Assembly (NCBI GenBank): GCA_030602705.1
Contig: JAUVZF010000038.1
Coordinates: forward strand, 1-37,231
From: Planctomycetota bacterium
Lineage (GTDB): Bacteria > Planctomycetota > Phycisphaerae > FEN-1346
DNA: 37,231 nt
Direction: 5' to 3'
The position numbers were made by a program, and so were the translations under genes. Positions 17,198 to 25,287 of this stretch are shown piece after piece. Position 1 is the first letter of the stretch. Every line of letters starts with the position of its first letter. The notes beneath the pieces were generated by a model. It was given only the letters and a program-made list of their open reading frames with translations, made no database searches and was not told the DNA's origin.

Positions 17198-18525
17198 AGC
17201 GAGACCTCCAACGCGTGGATGAAGAAATCGATTTCCTCTTTCGTCCGCTTCTCCGTCACGGCCACCAGCAGGGATTTCTCCATCGACGGATAATAGCGCG
17301 ACAGCGGAAAACCGGCGGCGATTCCCTTCTCCAGAAGGCGGCGGATCACCACGTCGGCCCGCTCGGGCAGTTCCAGGGTGAACTCGTTGAAGTACCAGTT
17401 GTTCGGATAACGCAGGGCGACGCCGGGTATCTCCACAAGCCTCTTCTGGGCGTACCAGGATTTGTCCGCACAGACCTGGGCCACCTCGCACAGACCCTGT
17501 TTGCCCACCAGGCTAAGATAGACCAGCGACGTCAGGGCGCACAGCGCCTCGTTGGTGCAGATGTTCGAGGTGGCCTTATGGCGGCGGATGTGCTGTTCGC
17601 GCGCCTGGAGGGTCAGCACAAAACCCTCGCGGCCGTTCTCATCGACAGTCCGTCCGACGATGCGGCCCGGCATTTTGCGCACGAGGCCTCTGCGCGTCGC
17701 CAGGAAACCCAGATACGGGCCGCCGAAGGAAACGCTCATTCCCAGGCTCTGGCCCTCGCCCGTGGCGATGTCGGCGCCCATCGCGCCGGGGGTCTTCAAA
17801 AGGCCGAGCGAGATGGGATAGCACGAGACGATTACCAGGGCGCCGCGAGCGTGAGCCAGCCCGGCCAGGTCCGTAAAGTCGTCGATGCAGCCGAAGAAGT
17901 TGGGGTTCTGCACGACGACGGCGGCGGTGTCGGCCTTCAGGTGCTCGGCCATCCGGCTGCGATCGGCCCGGCCGTGCCGCAGGGGCGTCTCGGCCAGTTC
18001 GATGCCCAGGTTGCTCGTGTAACTGCGGATCATCTTCCGGTAGATGGGGTTGACGCCGTCGTCCATGACGACCCGGTTGCGACCCGTGGTCCTCATGGCC
18101 ATCATGATGGCCTCGTAGATGGCCGTACCGCCGTCGTACAGCGAGGCGTTGGCGACTTCCATGCCCGTGAGGCGGCAGATGGCCGATTGGTACTCGTAGG
18201 CGGCCTGGAGCGTGCCCTGAGAGACCTCCGGCTGGTAGGGCGTGTAGGCGGTGTAGAACTCGCTGCGCGAGACGATGGCGTCCACGGCGGCCGGAATAAA
18301 GTGATCGTAGAACCCGGCGCCGAGAAAACTCATCAGGTGCGATGCGTTTCTGCCCGCCAGGGCTGCCATGTGGCGGCGGGTATCCTGTTCGGACATGCCG
18401 CGCGGAACGTCCAGTTCGCCGCATCGCAGCGACGGCGGAATGTCGCCGAACAGGTCCTGTGCCGTCAGGCCGATCTCACGCAGCATCTGCTCGCGCTGCC
18501 CGTCGGTATTGGCGATGAAAGGCAT
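17194..18525 (-). CDS. gcvPA: glycine dehydrogenase (decarboxylating) subunit 1, P-protein alpha half
   Basis: A 443-residue N-terminal half of the split P-protein, which pairs with GcvPB to form the active decarboxylase. Recognisable stretches are FLGAGFYDHFIPAAVDAI, EFYTAYTPYQPEVSQGTLQA and MEVANASLYDGGTA, all strongly conserved in GcvPA. The split into two genes is the arrangement found in Gram-positive bacteria, Thermotoga and many deep-branching phyla, unlike the fused GcvP of E. coli. It lies 128 bp after gcvH and overlaps gcvPB by four bases. The gap to gcvH holds short inverted repeats (GAAGCGGCGCTTC, then TTCGCTGCGAA), which may form a processing or attenuation hairpin. Confidence 0.95.
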   Translation of the reverse strand: MPFIANTDGQREQMLREIGLTAQDLFGDIPPSLRCGELDVPRGMSEQDTRRHMAALAGRNASHLMSFLGAGFYDHFIPAAVDAIVSRSEFYTAYTPYQPEVSQGTLQAAYEYQSAICRLTGMEVANASLYDGGTAIYEAIMMAMRTTGRNRVVMDDGVNPIYRKMIRSYTSNLGIELAETPLRHGRADRSRMAEHLKADTAAVVVQNPNFFGCIDDFTDLAGLAHARGALVIVSCYPISLGLLKTPGAMGADIATGEGQSLGMSVSFGGPYLGFLATRRGLVRKMPGRIVGRTVDENGREGFVLTLQAREQHIRRHKATSNICTNEALCALTSLVYLSLVGKQGLCEVAQVCADKSWYAQKRLVEIPGVALRYPNNWYFNEFTLELPERADVVIRRLLEKGIAAGFPLSRYYPSMEKSLLVAVTEKRTKEEIDFFIHALEVSL

Positions 18526-18653
18526 GCTCGGTATCGCCCTCCGCGGCGGGTTCGCCGTGCCACGGCTGAACCATGGTCACCCTGCACTACTCTGCGAAGC
18601 GGCGCTTCGCTGCGAAGCACGAGCGTGATGACCATGCCACCCGTCACCCGCCG

Positions 18654-19055
18654 TCATTCCTGTTCGCACTCGGCGCTCTTGACGTAAGCCTCGTAGTCGG
18701 CCGCCGTCATCAGGCCGTCGAGCGCGCCGGAGTCGTCGGCTCTCACCTTAATCATCCAGGCCCCGCCGTATGGGTCCTTGCTCACCAGGTCGAGGTCGTC
18801 CGCCACGGCCTGGTTGACTTCCACGACTTCGCCGCTCACCGGCGAATACAGTTCGACCGCCGCCTTGACGGACTCGATCACCCCGAAGGCGTCCTCCAGA
18901 GCAACCGTCTGTCCGGCCTCCGGGAGTTCGACGTAAACGATGTCGCCCAGTTGCCCGGCGGCGAAATCCGAGATTCCGACCACGACGAGGTTTGACGTTT
19001 CTTCGACCTTGGCCCATTCGTGGGTTTTCGTGAACCTCAAGTCCTTCGGAACCAT
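18654..19055 (-). CDS. gcvH: glycine cleavage system H protein
   Basis: A 133-residue lipoyl carrier that shuttles the aminomethyl intermediate among P, T and L proteins. It begins MVPKDLRFTKTHEW, carries GDIVYVELPEAG, and has the lipoyl-lysine site in GVIESVKAAVELYSPVSGEV, at K64. Length is normal. The ATG at 19055 is supported by GGGAGG about eight bases upstream; the longer open frame above it lies inside the antisense of gcvT and is not used. It sits between gcvT and gcvPA, with LipB, which would modify it, at the end of the operon. The L protein (dihydrolipoyl dehydrogenase) is not in the window. Confidence 0.96.
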   Translation of the reverse strand: MVPKDLRFTKTHEWAKVEETSNLVVVGISDFAAGQLGDIVYVELPEAGQTVALEDAFGVIESVKAAVELYSPVSGEVVEVNQAVADDLDLVSKDPYGGAWMIKVRADDSGALDGLMTAADYEAYVKSAECEQE

Positions 19056-19098
19056 TCTCGCCCTCCCGTCAGGACCGTTTGGTCCGCGCCGCTGCCGG

Positions 19099-20421
19099 TC
19101 ACCTCGCCCAGTACGGGCCCGTATGGGGCGACTCGCCTGCGGAGAGCGGCGTCTCTTCGTCGGCACAGAACCCGTGGCCGACTGGCCGCGTGCCCCGGGT
19201 CCCCTCGGACCGCAAGTGGCGTGAAACGACGACGGCGCCCGCGCGCCTGCCCCTGACCTCGATGGAGAGGTCGTCGCCTTCGCCCAGCCGGCCGTCGAGC
19301 AGCGCCAGGCCGATGGGCCGCATTCCCGTCTCGTTCCGGCCGGCGTCCGTGCTCTCGCCCTCGATCTTCCAGTAGGGGACCATCGTCCCGCTGGTGACGT
19401 ATCCGACGTGCCGGCCGTCGGCGCCGAAAACCCTGTCGCCGGCCCGCGCGATGGCCTTGCCCGTGACGGCCACCGGCCTGACGATTCTCGGCAGGTCGTC
19501 GAGCGACGAAAAGTCGCCGCAGGCGATCTTCTTGAAGGCTTCATGCTGCCGGCCGAGCGCGCCTCTGCCGATGAAGTCTCCTTTCCGGGGCGAGAGGCTC
19601 ACGGCCCCGGCGGCAGACGGAGACGCAAGGACGGGAATGTCTCGTCCGTCCGGATCGGCGCCCAGTTCGTGGCCGTACAGCGGCAGGTTCGCCTCAAGCC
19701 GCAGGGTGTCCCGCGCGCCCAATCCGACCGGACTCACGCCGGCTTCGACCAGGAGGTCCCACAGTGCCGCAGCCTCTTCGGCAGGTGCGAAAAGTTCAAA
19801 ACAGAGCGGTTCGCCCGTGTAGCCCGTCCTTGCCACCCGGACGCGCCGGCCCCGTATCGTCGCGGTGCTGAGACGGTTTCTCTGCGGCGGCTCCGGCAGG
19901 CGGCCCGAATCGATGAGGCCGGCAAGGATTTGCCCCGACAGGGGACCCTGAAGCGAAAGCATGGCCTGCTCGTCGGACCTGTCGGTCCATACGGATCCGT
20001 ACTGGACCGGTTCCACGCCGGCAAAGTCGGGTAGAACGGCCTGGAAGTGGTCCAGGTCCTTCCGGCGGTTCGCCGCGTTTACGACCAGCAGATATTCCTC
20101 CGCGTCGAAGCGGTACAGGTAGGCATCATCGACGGCGCCGCCTTCGGCGTGGGCGGCAATCGTGTACTGCGCCTCGCCCACCGCCAGCCGGGCGGCGTCG
20201 TTGGTCAGAACGTGTTGCAGGAAACCGAGGGCGCCGGGGCCGCGAAACGCGAATCGGCCCATGTGCGAGACGTCGAAAAGGCCCGCCGACCTCCGCGTGG
20301 CCAGATGCTCCTGCACGATTCCGGACGGGTATTGCAGGGGCATCCGCCAGCCGCCGAACTCCACCATCCTGGCGCCCAGGGCAACGTGCCTGTCGTGGAG
20401 AACCGTTTTGCGGGGTTCCAT
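19099..20421 (-). CDS. gcvT: aminomethyltransferase (glycine cleavage T protein)
   Basis: The folate-dependent T protein releases ammonia and transfers the methylene group to tetrahydrofolate. The protein begins MEPRKTVLHDRHVALGARMV; FGGWRMPLQYPSGIVQEH and GLFDVSHMGRF follow, then RTGYTGEPLCFELF in the middle, all family signatures. A second ATG lies three bases upstream of the chosen start at 20421, which is preferred because GGAG is then four bases away instead of one. The family usually has about 365 residues. This product has 440, and the last 35 or so (after VVSRHLRSEG) have no family likeness, as in LipB. It is the first gene of the gcvT-gcvH-gcvPA-gcvPB-lipB operon. Confidence 0.95.
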   Translation of the reverse strand: MEPRKTVLHDRHVALGARMVEFGGWRMPLQYPSGIVQEHLATRRSAGLFDVSHMGRFAFRGPGALGFLQHVLTNDAARLAVGEAQYTIAAHAEGGAVDDAYLYRFDAEEYLLVVNAANRRKDLDHFQAVLPDFAGVEPVQYGSVWTDRSDEQAMLSLQGPLSGQILAGLIDSGRLPEPPQRNRLSTATIRGRRVRVARTGYTGEPLCFELFAPAEEAAALWDLLVEAGVSPVGLGARDTLRLEANLPLYGHELGADPDGRDIPVLASPSAAGAVSLSPRKGDFIGRGALGRQHEAFKKIACGDFSSLDDLPRIVRPVAVTGKAIARAGDRVFGADGRHVGYVTSGTMVPYWKIEGESTDAGRNETGMRPIGLALLDGRLGEGDDLSIEVRGRRAGAVVVSRHLRSEGTRGTRPVGHGFCADEETPLSAGESPHTGPYWAR

Positions 20422-20508
20422 CATGCTCCGGTCCGTTATGCGGCGGTTGCAAGGGAGGATGGCGGCGCGGCGGCCGCCGGTGAGGGTTCTCTCCGCCGAC
20501 GTGACGGC

Positions 20509-20537
20509 ATTATAGGAGCGGCGGCGGCGGCCACAAA
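20509..20537 (-). promoter_or_regulatory. putative gcvT promoter
   Basis: On the minus strand a perfect TATAAT (20514-20509) is preceded after 17 bp by TTTGTG (20537-20532). The predicted leader would be about 80 nt. The -35 is weak and overlaps the T-run of the attenuator-like hairpin just upstream. Confidence 0.45.
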
Positions 20538-20621
20538 CAAAAATGCCGACGGCCGGCACCGGGGGGTGCCTCTCAGAAAAGCGATCCCCGGCCTAAAAGG
20601 CCGCGCCTGGCGGGTGGCACC
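20534..20621 (-). promoter_or_regulatory. attenuator-like RNA structure upstream of gcvT
   Basis: Read on the minus strand, segment A (GGTGCC, 20621-20616) can pair with B (GGCACC, 20570-20565). B can instead pair with C (GGTGCC, 20560-20555) across a CCCC loop. C overlaps the 5' arm of a terminator-like hairpin, TGCCG-GCCGT-CGGCA, followed by TTTTTGTTT. Pairing A:B would free C for the terminator; pairing B:C would block it. Between A and B lies a GC-rich region with a CGGCCT/AGGCCG hairpin. I cannot match it to a known riboswitch class. Confidence 0.35.
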
Positions 20622-20881
20622 TATGAAGAGCGAGAAGTCAAGTGAGAATTTTCCCTGTTCCCTCAAAGGCACGTCTTCGAGGGCATCCATCGTTCACCAC
20701 GCCAGACGGGGCCCGATGGGCATGGGCAACCGTGGGAGGCCCGGAAGCGTTCGGACGGCGCCCACCATCAGCGGGCCAATCCACCGCGAACCGCATGTCA
20801 TGCCGGCTCACCAGTCTACCTCCCGTTCGCGAAGAAACCTGGTCACACGGGCTTCTTGACGGCACCCAGACCTGTTCTGCG

Positions 20882-20910
20882 TTGACGTGACACACGGCAC
20901 CGTCTAGAAT
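20882..20910 (+). promoter_or_regulatory. strong sigma70-type promoter of the exported four-gene cluster
   Basis: TTGACG (20882-20887), a 17-bp spacer and TAGAAT (20905-20910) match the consensus at five of six positions each. Transcription would begin near 20917, about 28 bases before the TTG start, and the leader carries an AGGGGA ribosome-binding site. Confidence 0.6.
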
Positions 20911-20944
20911 CGCCCAAGCCGAGGGGGATAGCAGGGGAAAGCCT

Positions 20945-23900
20945 TTGTATGCCGACGCATCGCGGCGCCGAACTTCTGCGCATCACTGGAACGTGCGTCA
21001 GGCTGTCCCAGTCACTGTAGCGATCCTTGTCCTCGCATGTCTGGCTTGCGCGGCCGGTGCGGGGATGCCACGGTACTACACAAAGATGGGCACGTGGCAG
21101 GAAACGATGCTGGCGTCGCGGGAAGCGCTGGCAAGGCTGGAATCGAAACAACCACGGACGGATCGACTCAAGACGTGGGTCAGCCCGATCGTCCGCGGGG
21201 GCGATCCGGCCAGGCACGTCAGCATTGCCGTCGCCGGTCAGGAGAAATTGTACCTGTTCGTCGTCGGGGCCCCGGGGGTCGTCGCCGGATGCGCCACCTG
21301 GGCCGACGCCAAACTTGTCGCGTCGAACGGGGGCGAAACGCGCATCTGCCATCTCAAGGGCCTCGCCATCCGGGCCCCGCAGCGCAGCATCGACCGGAAT
21401 CTGGAATCAGGCGTCAGCGGGCCGCTGCGGCTCAACGGACGCCGGTTCGACCACGGCATCCACGTATACGCCCCCGCCCGCATTCGCGTGCCGCTGGACG
21501 GCAAGTACGAGCGGTTCGAGTCCGAGATCGGCATCGGCGACTGGGTCGCCGGCCGCGGCACCGTACGGTTCATCGTAACGGGCCCCGAGGGGGCGGCCAG
21601 GCTGGACCTGTGGGACGCCGTGGCGGAGGATTTCACAAGGGGGGTCCACCGCCGCCGGATGAAGTGGGAACGCGAGGATCGCATCTGGGACGAGGACTGG
21701 CCGCTCGGCGATTACGCCGCCCTCGCCGAGCGCTACGCCAAGGCCGCCCGGCGTGTCCCGCCGCTGGCCGAGAAAGCCCGCCGTCTTGCACGCAATGTCC
21801 ATGACGGTGCCGGACTCGATACGGTCCGGCATCTGTACTACCGCTCCCGCACGATCGCCCAGGCCGTGGCCCGAGCCGGAGCGCTTGACATCGAGGCCCT
21901 GCGGCTGGCCGTCACGGACCTGACGGAGACCTTCGACGAGACGTACCCGGACGGCCCGCGGTACCTGCGTCGCCTGGCAGCGATCGAGAAATCGCTCGCA
22001 GCCGCCCCGTCAGGAGATGGGCCGCGGAGCCTGGCCGATTTTGAGCGCGTCGAGTCGCTCGTGGCCGACTTCGACCGGCTGCGGCGCGAGGCGCTGCTGG
22101 CCAACCCGCTCATGGACTTCGACCGTTTGCTCCTCGTTCGGCGCAAGCCCCACGGCGACGCCCGCCGGCCCGACGGCACGGGATACGGCCTGGGCGAGTA
22201 CATCGGTCTGCCGCGACAGAGCAGCAAGTGCAACCCCAACATCGACCGGCCCTTCGACTGGGACAACGAGATCGCCGTCCTCTCGCCGGTGCGACCGCAC
22301 GGGCGGCTGACCACGCTGTACAACTCCGACGGCCGCCGGCTCATCACCGACCTCGACCTGCATTGGGACGCCGATCGCCTCCTGTTCTCCATGCCGGGGA
22401 GCCACAAGAAGTGGCACGTCTTTGAGATCGGTTCGGACGGCAAAGGTCTGCGCCAGGTCACGCCCGGCGACCAGCCGGACGTCCACTACTACGATTCCTG
22501 TTACCTGCCGGACGGGAGAATCGCCTTCGTCTCGACGGCTCCGCTTCAGGGAGTCCCCTGCAACGCAAGCGTGATCGTCGGCATGATGTACACGATGAAC
22601 GCCGACGGCACGGGCATCCGCCAGGTCGCGTTCGAGCAGGATCACGACTACTGCCCGAGCGTCACCAACGATGGCCGCATCCTGTACCTGCGGTGGGATT
22701 ACACCGACACGCCGCACGTCTGGAACCGCATCCTCTTCACGATGAACCCCGACGGGACCGGCCAGGCCGAGTACTACGGGGCCAGTTCGTACTGGCCCAA
22801 CGGCATCTTCTTCGCCCGCGCCGTCCCGGGTCATCCGACGAAGGTCGCCGGCATCGTCACCGGTCACCACGTCGGCCGGGTGGGCGAACTGGTGATCTTC
22901 GACCCGGTCCGCGGGCGGCAGGAGGCCAAGGGTGTGGTGCAGCGGATTCCCGGCCGCGGGCAGACGGTCGAGCCGCTCATTCAGGACAAGTTGACGGAGT
23001 TCTCCTGGCCGAAGTTCCTGCACCCGTACCCGCTGAGCGAAAAGTACTTCATCGTCTCGGCCAAACCGACGCCCGACTCGCTCTGGGGCATCTACCTGGT
23101 GGACGTCTTCGACAACAGGGTGCTCCTGAAAGAGCGCGAGGGCGACGTGCTGCTGGAGCCCATCCCCCTGAAGAGGACCCCGCGGCCACCGGTCGTCCCG
23201 CCCCGGTCGGAACCCGAACACCAGGACGCCGTCGTGTACATGCAGGACGTGTACGAAGGGCCGTCCGTGGCGGGCATCCCGCGCGGAACGGTCAAACGCC
23301 TGCGCGTCTTCGCCTACCATTTCGGATACCAACGCATCGCCGGCATCAACCACCGCGTCGGCGCCGACGGTCCGTGGGAGGCCAAACGGGTGCTCGGCAC
23401 CGTCGGCGTGGAAGCGGACGGGTCGGCCCTGTTCCGCATCCCGGCGAAGACGCCGATTTCGGTTCAGCCGCTCGATGCCGAGGGCAAAGCCATCCAGTTG
23501 ATGCGCAGTTGGTTGACGGCGATGCCGGGCGAGACGCTCAGTTGCGTGGGCTGTCACGAGAACCGCGGCTCGGCGCCGCTGGTGCGCCGGACCCTGGCCA
23601 GCGCCCGCCCGCCCCAGGAGATCGAGCCGTGGCACGGGCCCGTCCGGGGATTCAGTTTCAAACGCGAAGTCCAGCCCGTGCTGGACAAGTACTGCGCCGG
23701 CTGCCACAACGGTAAGCCGCGAGAGGACGGCGCCACGATCCCCGACCTGCGGGCCGACCAAGAGACATACGTCGTCTATCGGGGCGGCGATCCGAAGGCC
23801 AGGACCGTCCAGGATACGCCCAAGAAACAGTTGCTCGGCAAGTACGGCGGCATCTTCGAGCCGAGTTACATCGCGCTGCGCCGCTACGTACGCGTGGGCG

Positions 23901-25153
23901 GGCTTGAAAGCGACCTGCATCTGCTGCCGCCCATGGAGTTTCACGCCGACACGAGCGAACTGTTCCAGATGCTCCGCAAGGGCCATCACGGCGTCGCCCT
24001 CGACGAGGAAGCCTGGGACCGGCTGGCGACTTGGATCGACCTGAACGCACCGTGCCACGGGACGTGGAGCGAGTTGACGCGCATCGGAGGCAACCAGCGC
24101 AGGCGGCGCCGCGACCTGGCGCGGCTGTACGGCGGCCTCGACCAGGACCCGGAGGAAATCCTCCCCACGCCAAGAGTCCCTGTTAAGCCGATCATCCCCA
24201 AGGCGCCGGCCAAAGCGCGAGTCCGTCAGGTGACCTGCGAAGGCTGGCCGTTCGCCGCCAACGAAGCCCGCCGCCGGCAGGCGAAGGCCGCCCCAGTAAC
24301 TCGCACCATCGACCTGGGCGGCGGCGTGACGATGGAACTGGTCCGGATCCCCGCCGGCCGCTTCATCCTGGGCGATGCCAACGGCCACGACGATGAACGC
24401 CCGCGGACCATCGTGACTATCGGGAAGCCGTTCTGGATGGGCACGTGTGAAGTCACAAACGAGCAGTTCGCACGGTTCGACCCGTCGCACGACAGCCGCT
24501 TCGAACACCGTACGTCCTGGTTTTTCAGCGAGAACTACCTGGGCTGGCCGCTGAACCGGCCCAGGCAGCCTGTGGTACGAGTGTCGTGGAACCGGGCGAT
24601 GGCATTCTGCCGGTGGTTGAGTCGCAAGACAAACCTCAGCATCACGCTGCCGACTGAGAGCCAGTGGGAGTACGCCTGCCGCGCCGGAACGAGCGGCCCC
24701 TTCTTCTACGGCGACCTGGACACCGACTTCTCGGCCTTCGCCAACATGGCCGACGCGAGCATCCGCAAACTGGCTTACGAGGGCTGGCGGCCGAAATCCC
24801 CCGACCTGGTTCCGAGAGATGCGCGATACGACGACCACACGCTGGTGACGGCCGACGTCGGATCGTATCGGCCCAACGCCTGGGGCCTGCACGACATGCA
24901 CGGAAACGCCGCCGAATGGAGCCGAACGACGCGCCGGCCGTATCCGTACCGCGACGGCGACGGACGTAGTGACCCCGGCACCACCGGCCGGAAGGTGGTG
25001 CGCGGCGGGTCGTGGTACGACCGCCCGAAGCGCTGCCGCTCGGCGTTCCGGGTGAGTTACGCGCCGTACCAGCCGGTCTTCAACGTTGGATTCCGCGTGG
25101 TCTGTGAGGCACCACCGGAAGGGACAGCCGTGACTGCAAGTGCGTCTCGGTAA
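20945..25153 (+). CDS. exported HzsA-like di-haem protein fused to a formylglycine-generating-enzyme-like domain
   Basis: A 1402-residue multidomain protein. Start TTG with AGGGG seven bases upstream. Residues 20-41 form a signal or membrane anchor (VPVTVAILVLACLACAAG). An NPCBM-like carbohydrate-binding domain follows (about 98-219, GIHVYAPARIRVPLDGKYERF), then a helical region (about 250-360). A hydrazine-synthase-alpha-like beta-propeller region with TolB-like blades spans about 375-830. Two c-type haem sites lie in SCVGCHE (C867-H871) and YCAGCHN (C917-H921). The C terminus (about 1120-1400) is an FGE-sulfatase domain, with TMELVRIPAGRFILGD and VVRGGSWYDRPKRCRSAFR. The aligned GGSW region lacks the Cys pair of true formylglycine-generating enzymes, and no sulfatase or hzsB/hzsC gene is near. 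This is therefore not a hydrazine synthase; an envelope electron-transfer or sugar-binding role is inferred. Confidence 0.85.
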   Translation: MYADASRRRTSAHHWNVRQAVPVTVAILVLACLACAAGAGMPRYYTKMGTWQETMLASREALARLESKQPRTDRLKTWVSPIVRGGDPARHVSIAVAGQEKLYLFVVGAPGVVAGCATWADAKLVASNGGETRICHLKGLAIRAPQRSIDRNLESGVSGPLRLNGRRFDHGIHVYAPARIRVPLDGKYERFESEIGIGDWVAGRGTVRFIVTGPEGAARLDLWDAVAEDFTRGVHRRRMKWEREDRIWDEDWPLGDYAALAERYAKAARRVPPLAEKARRLARNVHDGAGLDTVRHLYYRSRTIAQAVARAGALDIEALRLAVTDLTETFDETYPDGPRYLRRLAAIEKSLAAAPSGDGPRSLADFERVESLVADFDRLRREALLANPLMDFDRLLLVRRKPHGDARRPDGTGYGLGEYIGLPRQSSKCNPNIDRPFDWDNEIAVLSPVRPHGRLTTLYNSDGRRLITDLDLHWDADRLLFSMPGSHKKWHVFEIGSDGKGLRQVTPGDQPDVHYYDSCYLPDGRIAFVSTAPLQGVPCNASVIVGMMYTMNADGTGIRQVAFEQDHDYCPSVTNDGRILYLRWDYTDTPHVWNRILFTMNPDGTGQAEYYGASSYWPNGIFFARAVPGHPTKVAGIVTGHHVGRVGELVIFDPVRGRQEAKGVVQRIPGRGQTVEPLIQDKLTEFSWPKFLHPYPLSEKYFIVSAKPTPDSLWGIYLVDVFDNRVLLKEREGDVLLEPIPLKRTPRPPVVPPRSEPEHQDAVVYMQDVYEGPSVAGIPRGTVKRLRVFAYHFGYQRIAGINHRVGADGPWEAKRVLGTVGVEADGSALFRIPAKTPISVQPLDAEGKAIQLMRSWLTAMPGETLSCVGCHENRGSAPLVRRTLASARPPQEIEPWHGPVRGFSFKREVQPVLDKYCAGCHNGKPREDGATIPDLRADQETYVVYRGGDPKARTVQDTPKKQLLGKYGGIFEPSYIALRRYVRVGGLESDLHLLPPMEFHADTSELFQMLRKGHHGVALDEEAWDRLATWIDLNAPCHGTWSELTRIGGNQRRRRRDLARLYGGLDQDPEEILPTPRVPVKPIIPKAPAKARVRQVTCEGWPFAANEARRRQAKAAPVTRTIDLGGGVTMELVRIPAGRFILGDANGHDDERPRTIVTIGKPFWMGTCEVTNEQFARFDPSHDSRFEHRTSWFFSENYLGWPLNRPRQPVVRVSWNRAMAFCRWLSRKTNLSITLPTESQWEYACRAGTSGPFFYGDLDTDFSAFANMADASIRKLAYEGWRPKSPDLVPRDARYDDHTLVTADVGSYRPNAWGLHDMHGNAAEWSRTTRRPYPYRDGDGRSDPGTTGRKVVRGGSWYDRPKRCRSAFRVSYAPYQPVFNVGFRVVCEAPPEGTAVTASASR

Positions 25154-25287
25154 ACGGTGCGCGGCGGCGGCAGGGGTGCGGCCTGTTCATCGCGTTTCAC
25201 GGCACTACGTCGAGTCGGCTGGCGTGCGGGCCGCCACATCGGTCGGTCCGGCCACCCTCGGCCGGCAGCGAACACGGGAGGTGCAGA

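Larger units (their letters stand above)
20422..20944. other. 523-bp divergent control region between gcvT and the HzsA-like gene
   Basis: No gene of its own is visible. It holds the likely gcvT promoter, an attenuator-like set of stems on the minus strand, a CGGCCTaaaAGGCCG hairpin (20589-20603), and at the right end a strong promoter for the plus-strand exported cluster. The stretch 20640-20880 shows nothing I can interpret. Confidence 0.5.

Noticed and set aside
20422..20510. Possible glycine riboswitch in the gcvT leader (GGAGAG is present on the minus strand)
   Set aside because: The leader after the TATAAT is only about 80 nt, and the GAAGG-GCAA and CUCUCAGG core parts of the glycine aptamer are missing.
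20945..25153. Hydrazine synthase (anammox) assignment
   Set aside because: hzsB, hzsC and hydrazine dehydrogenase genes are absent, and the protein carries domains that HzsA lacks.
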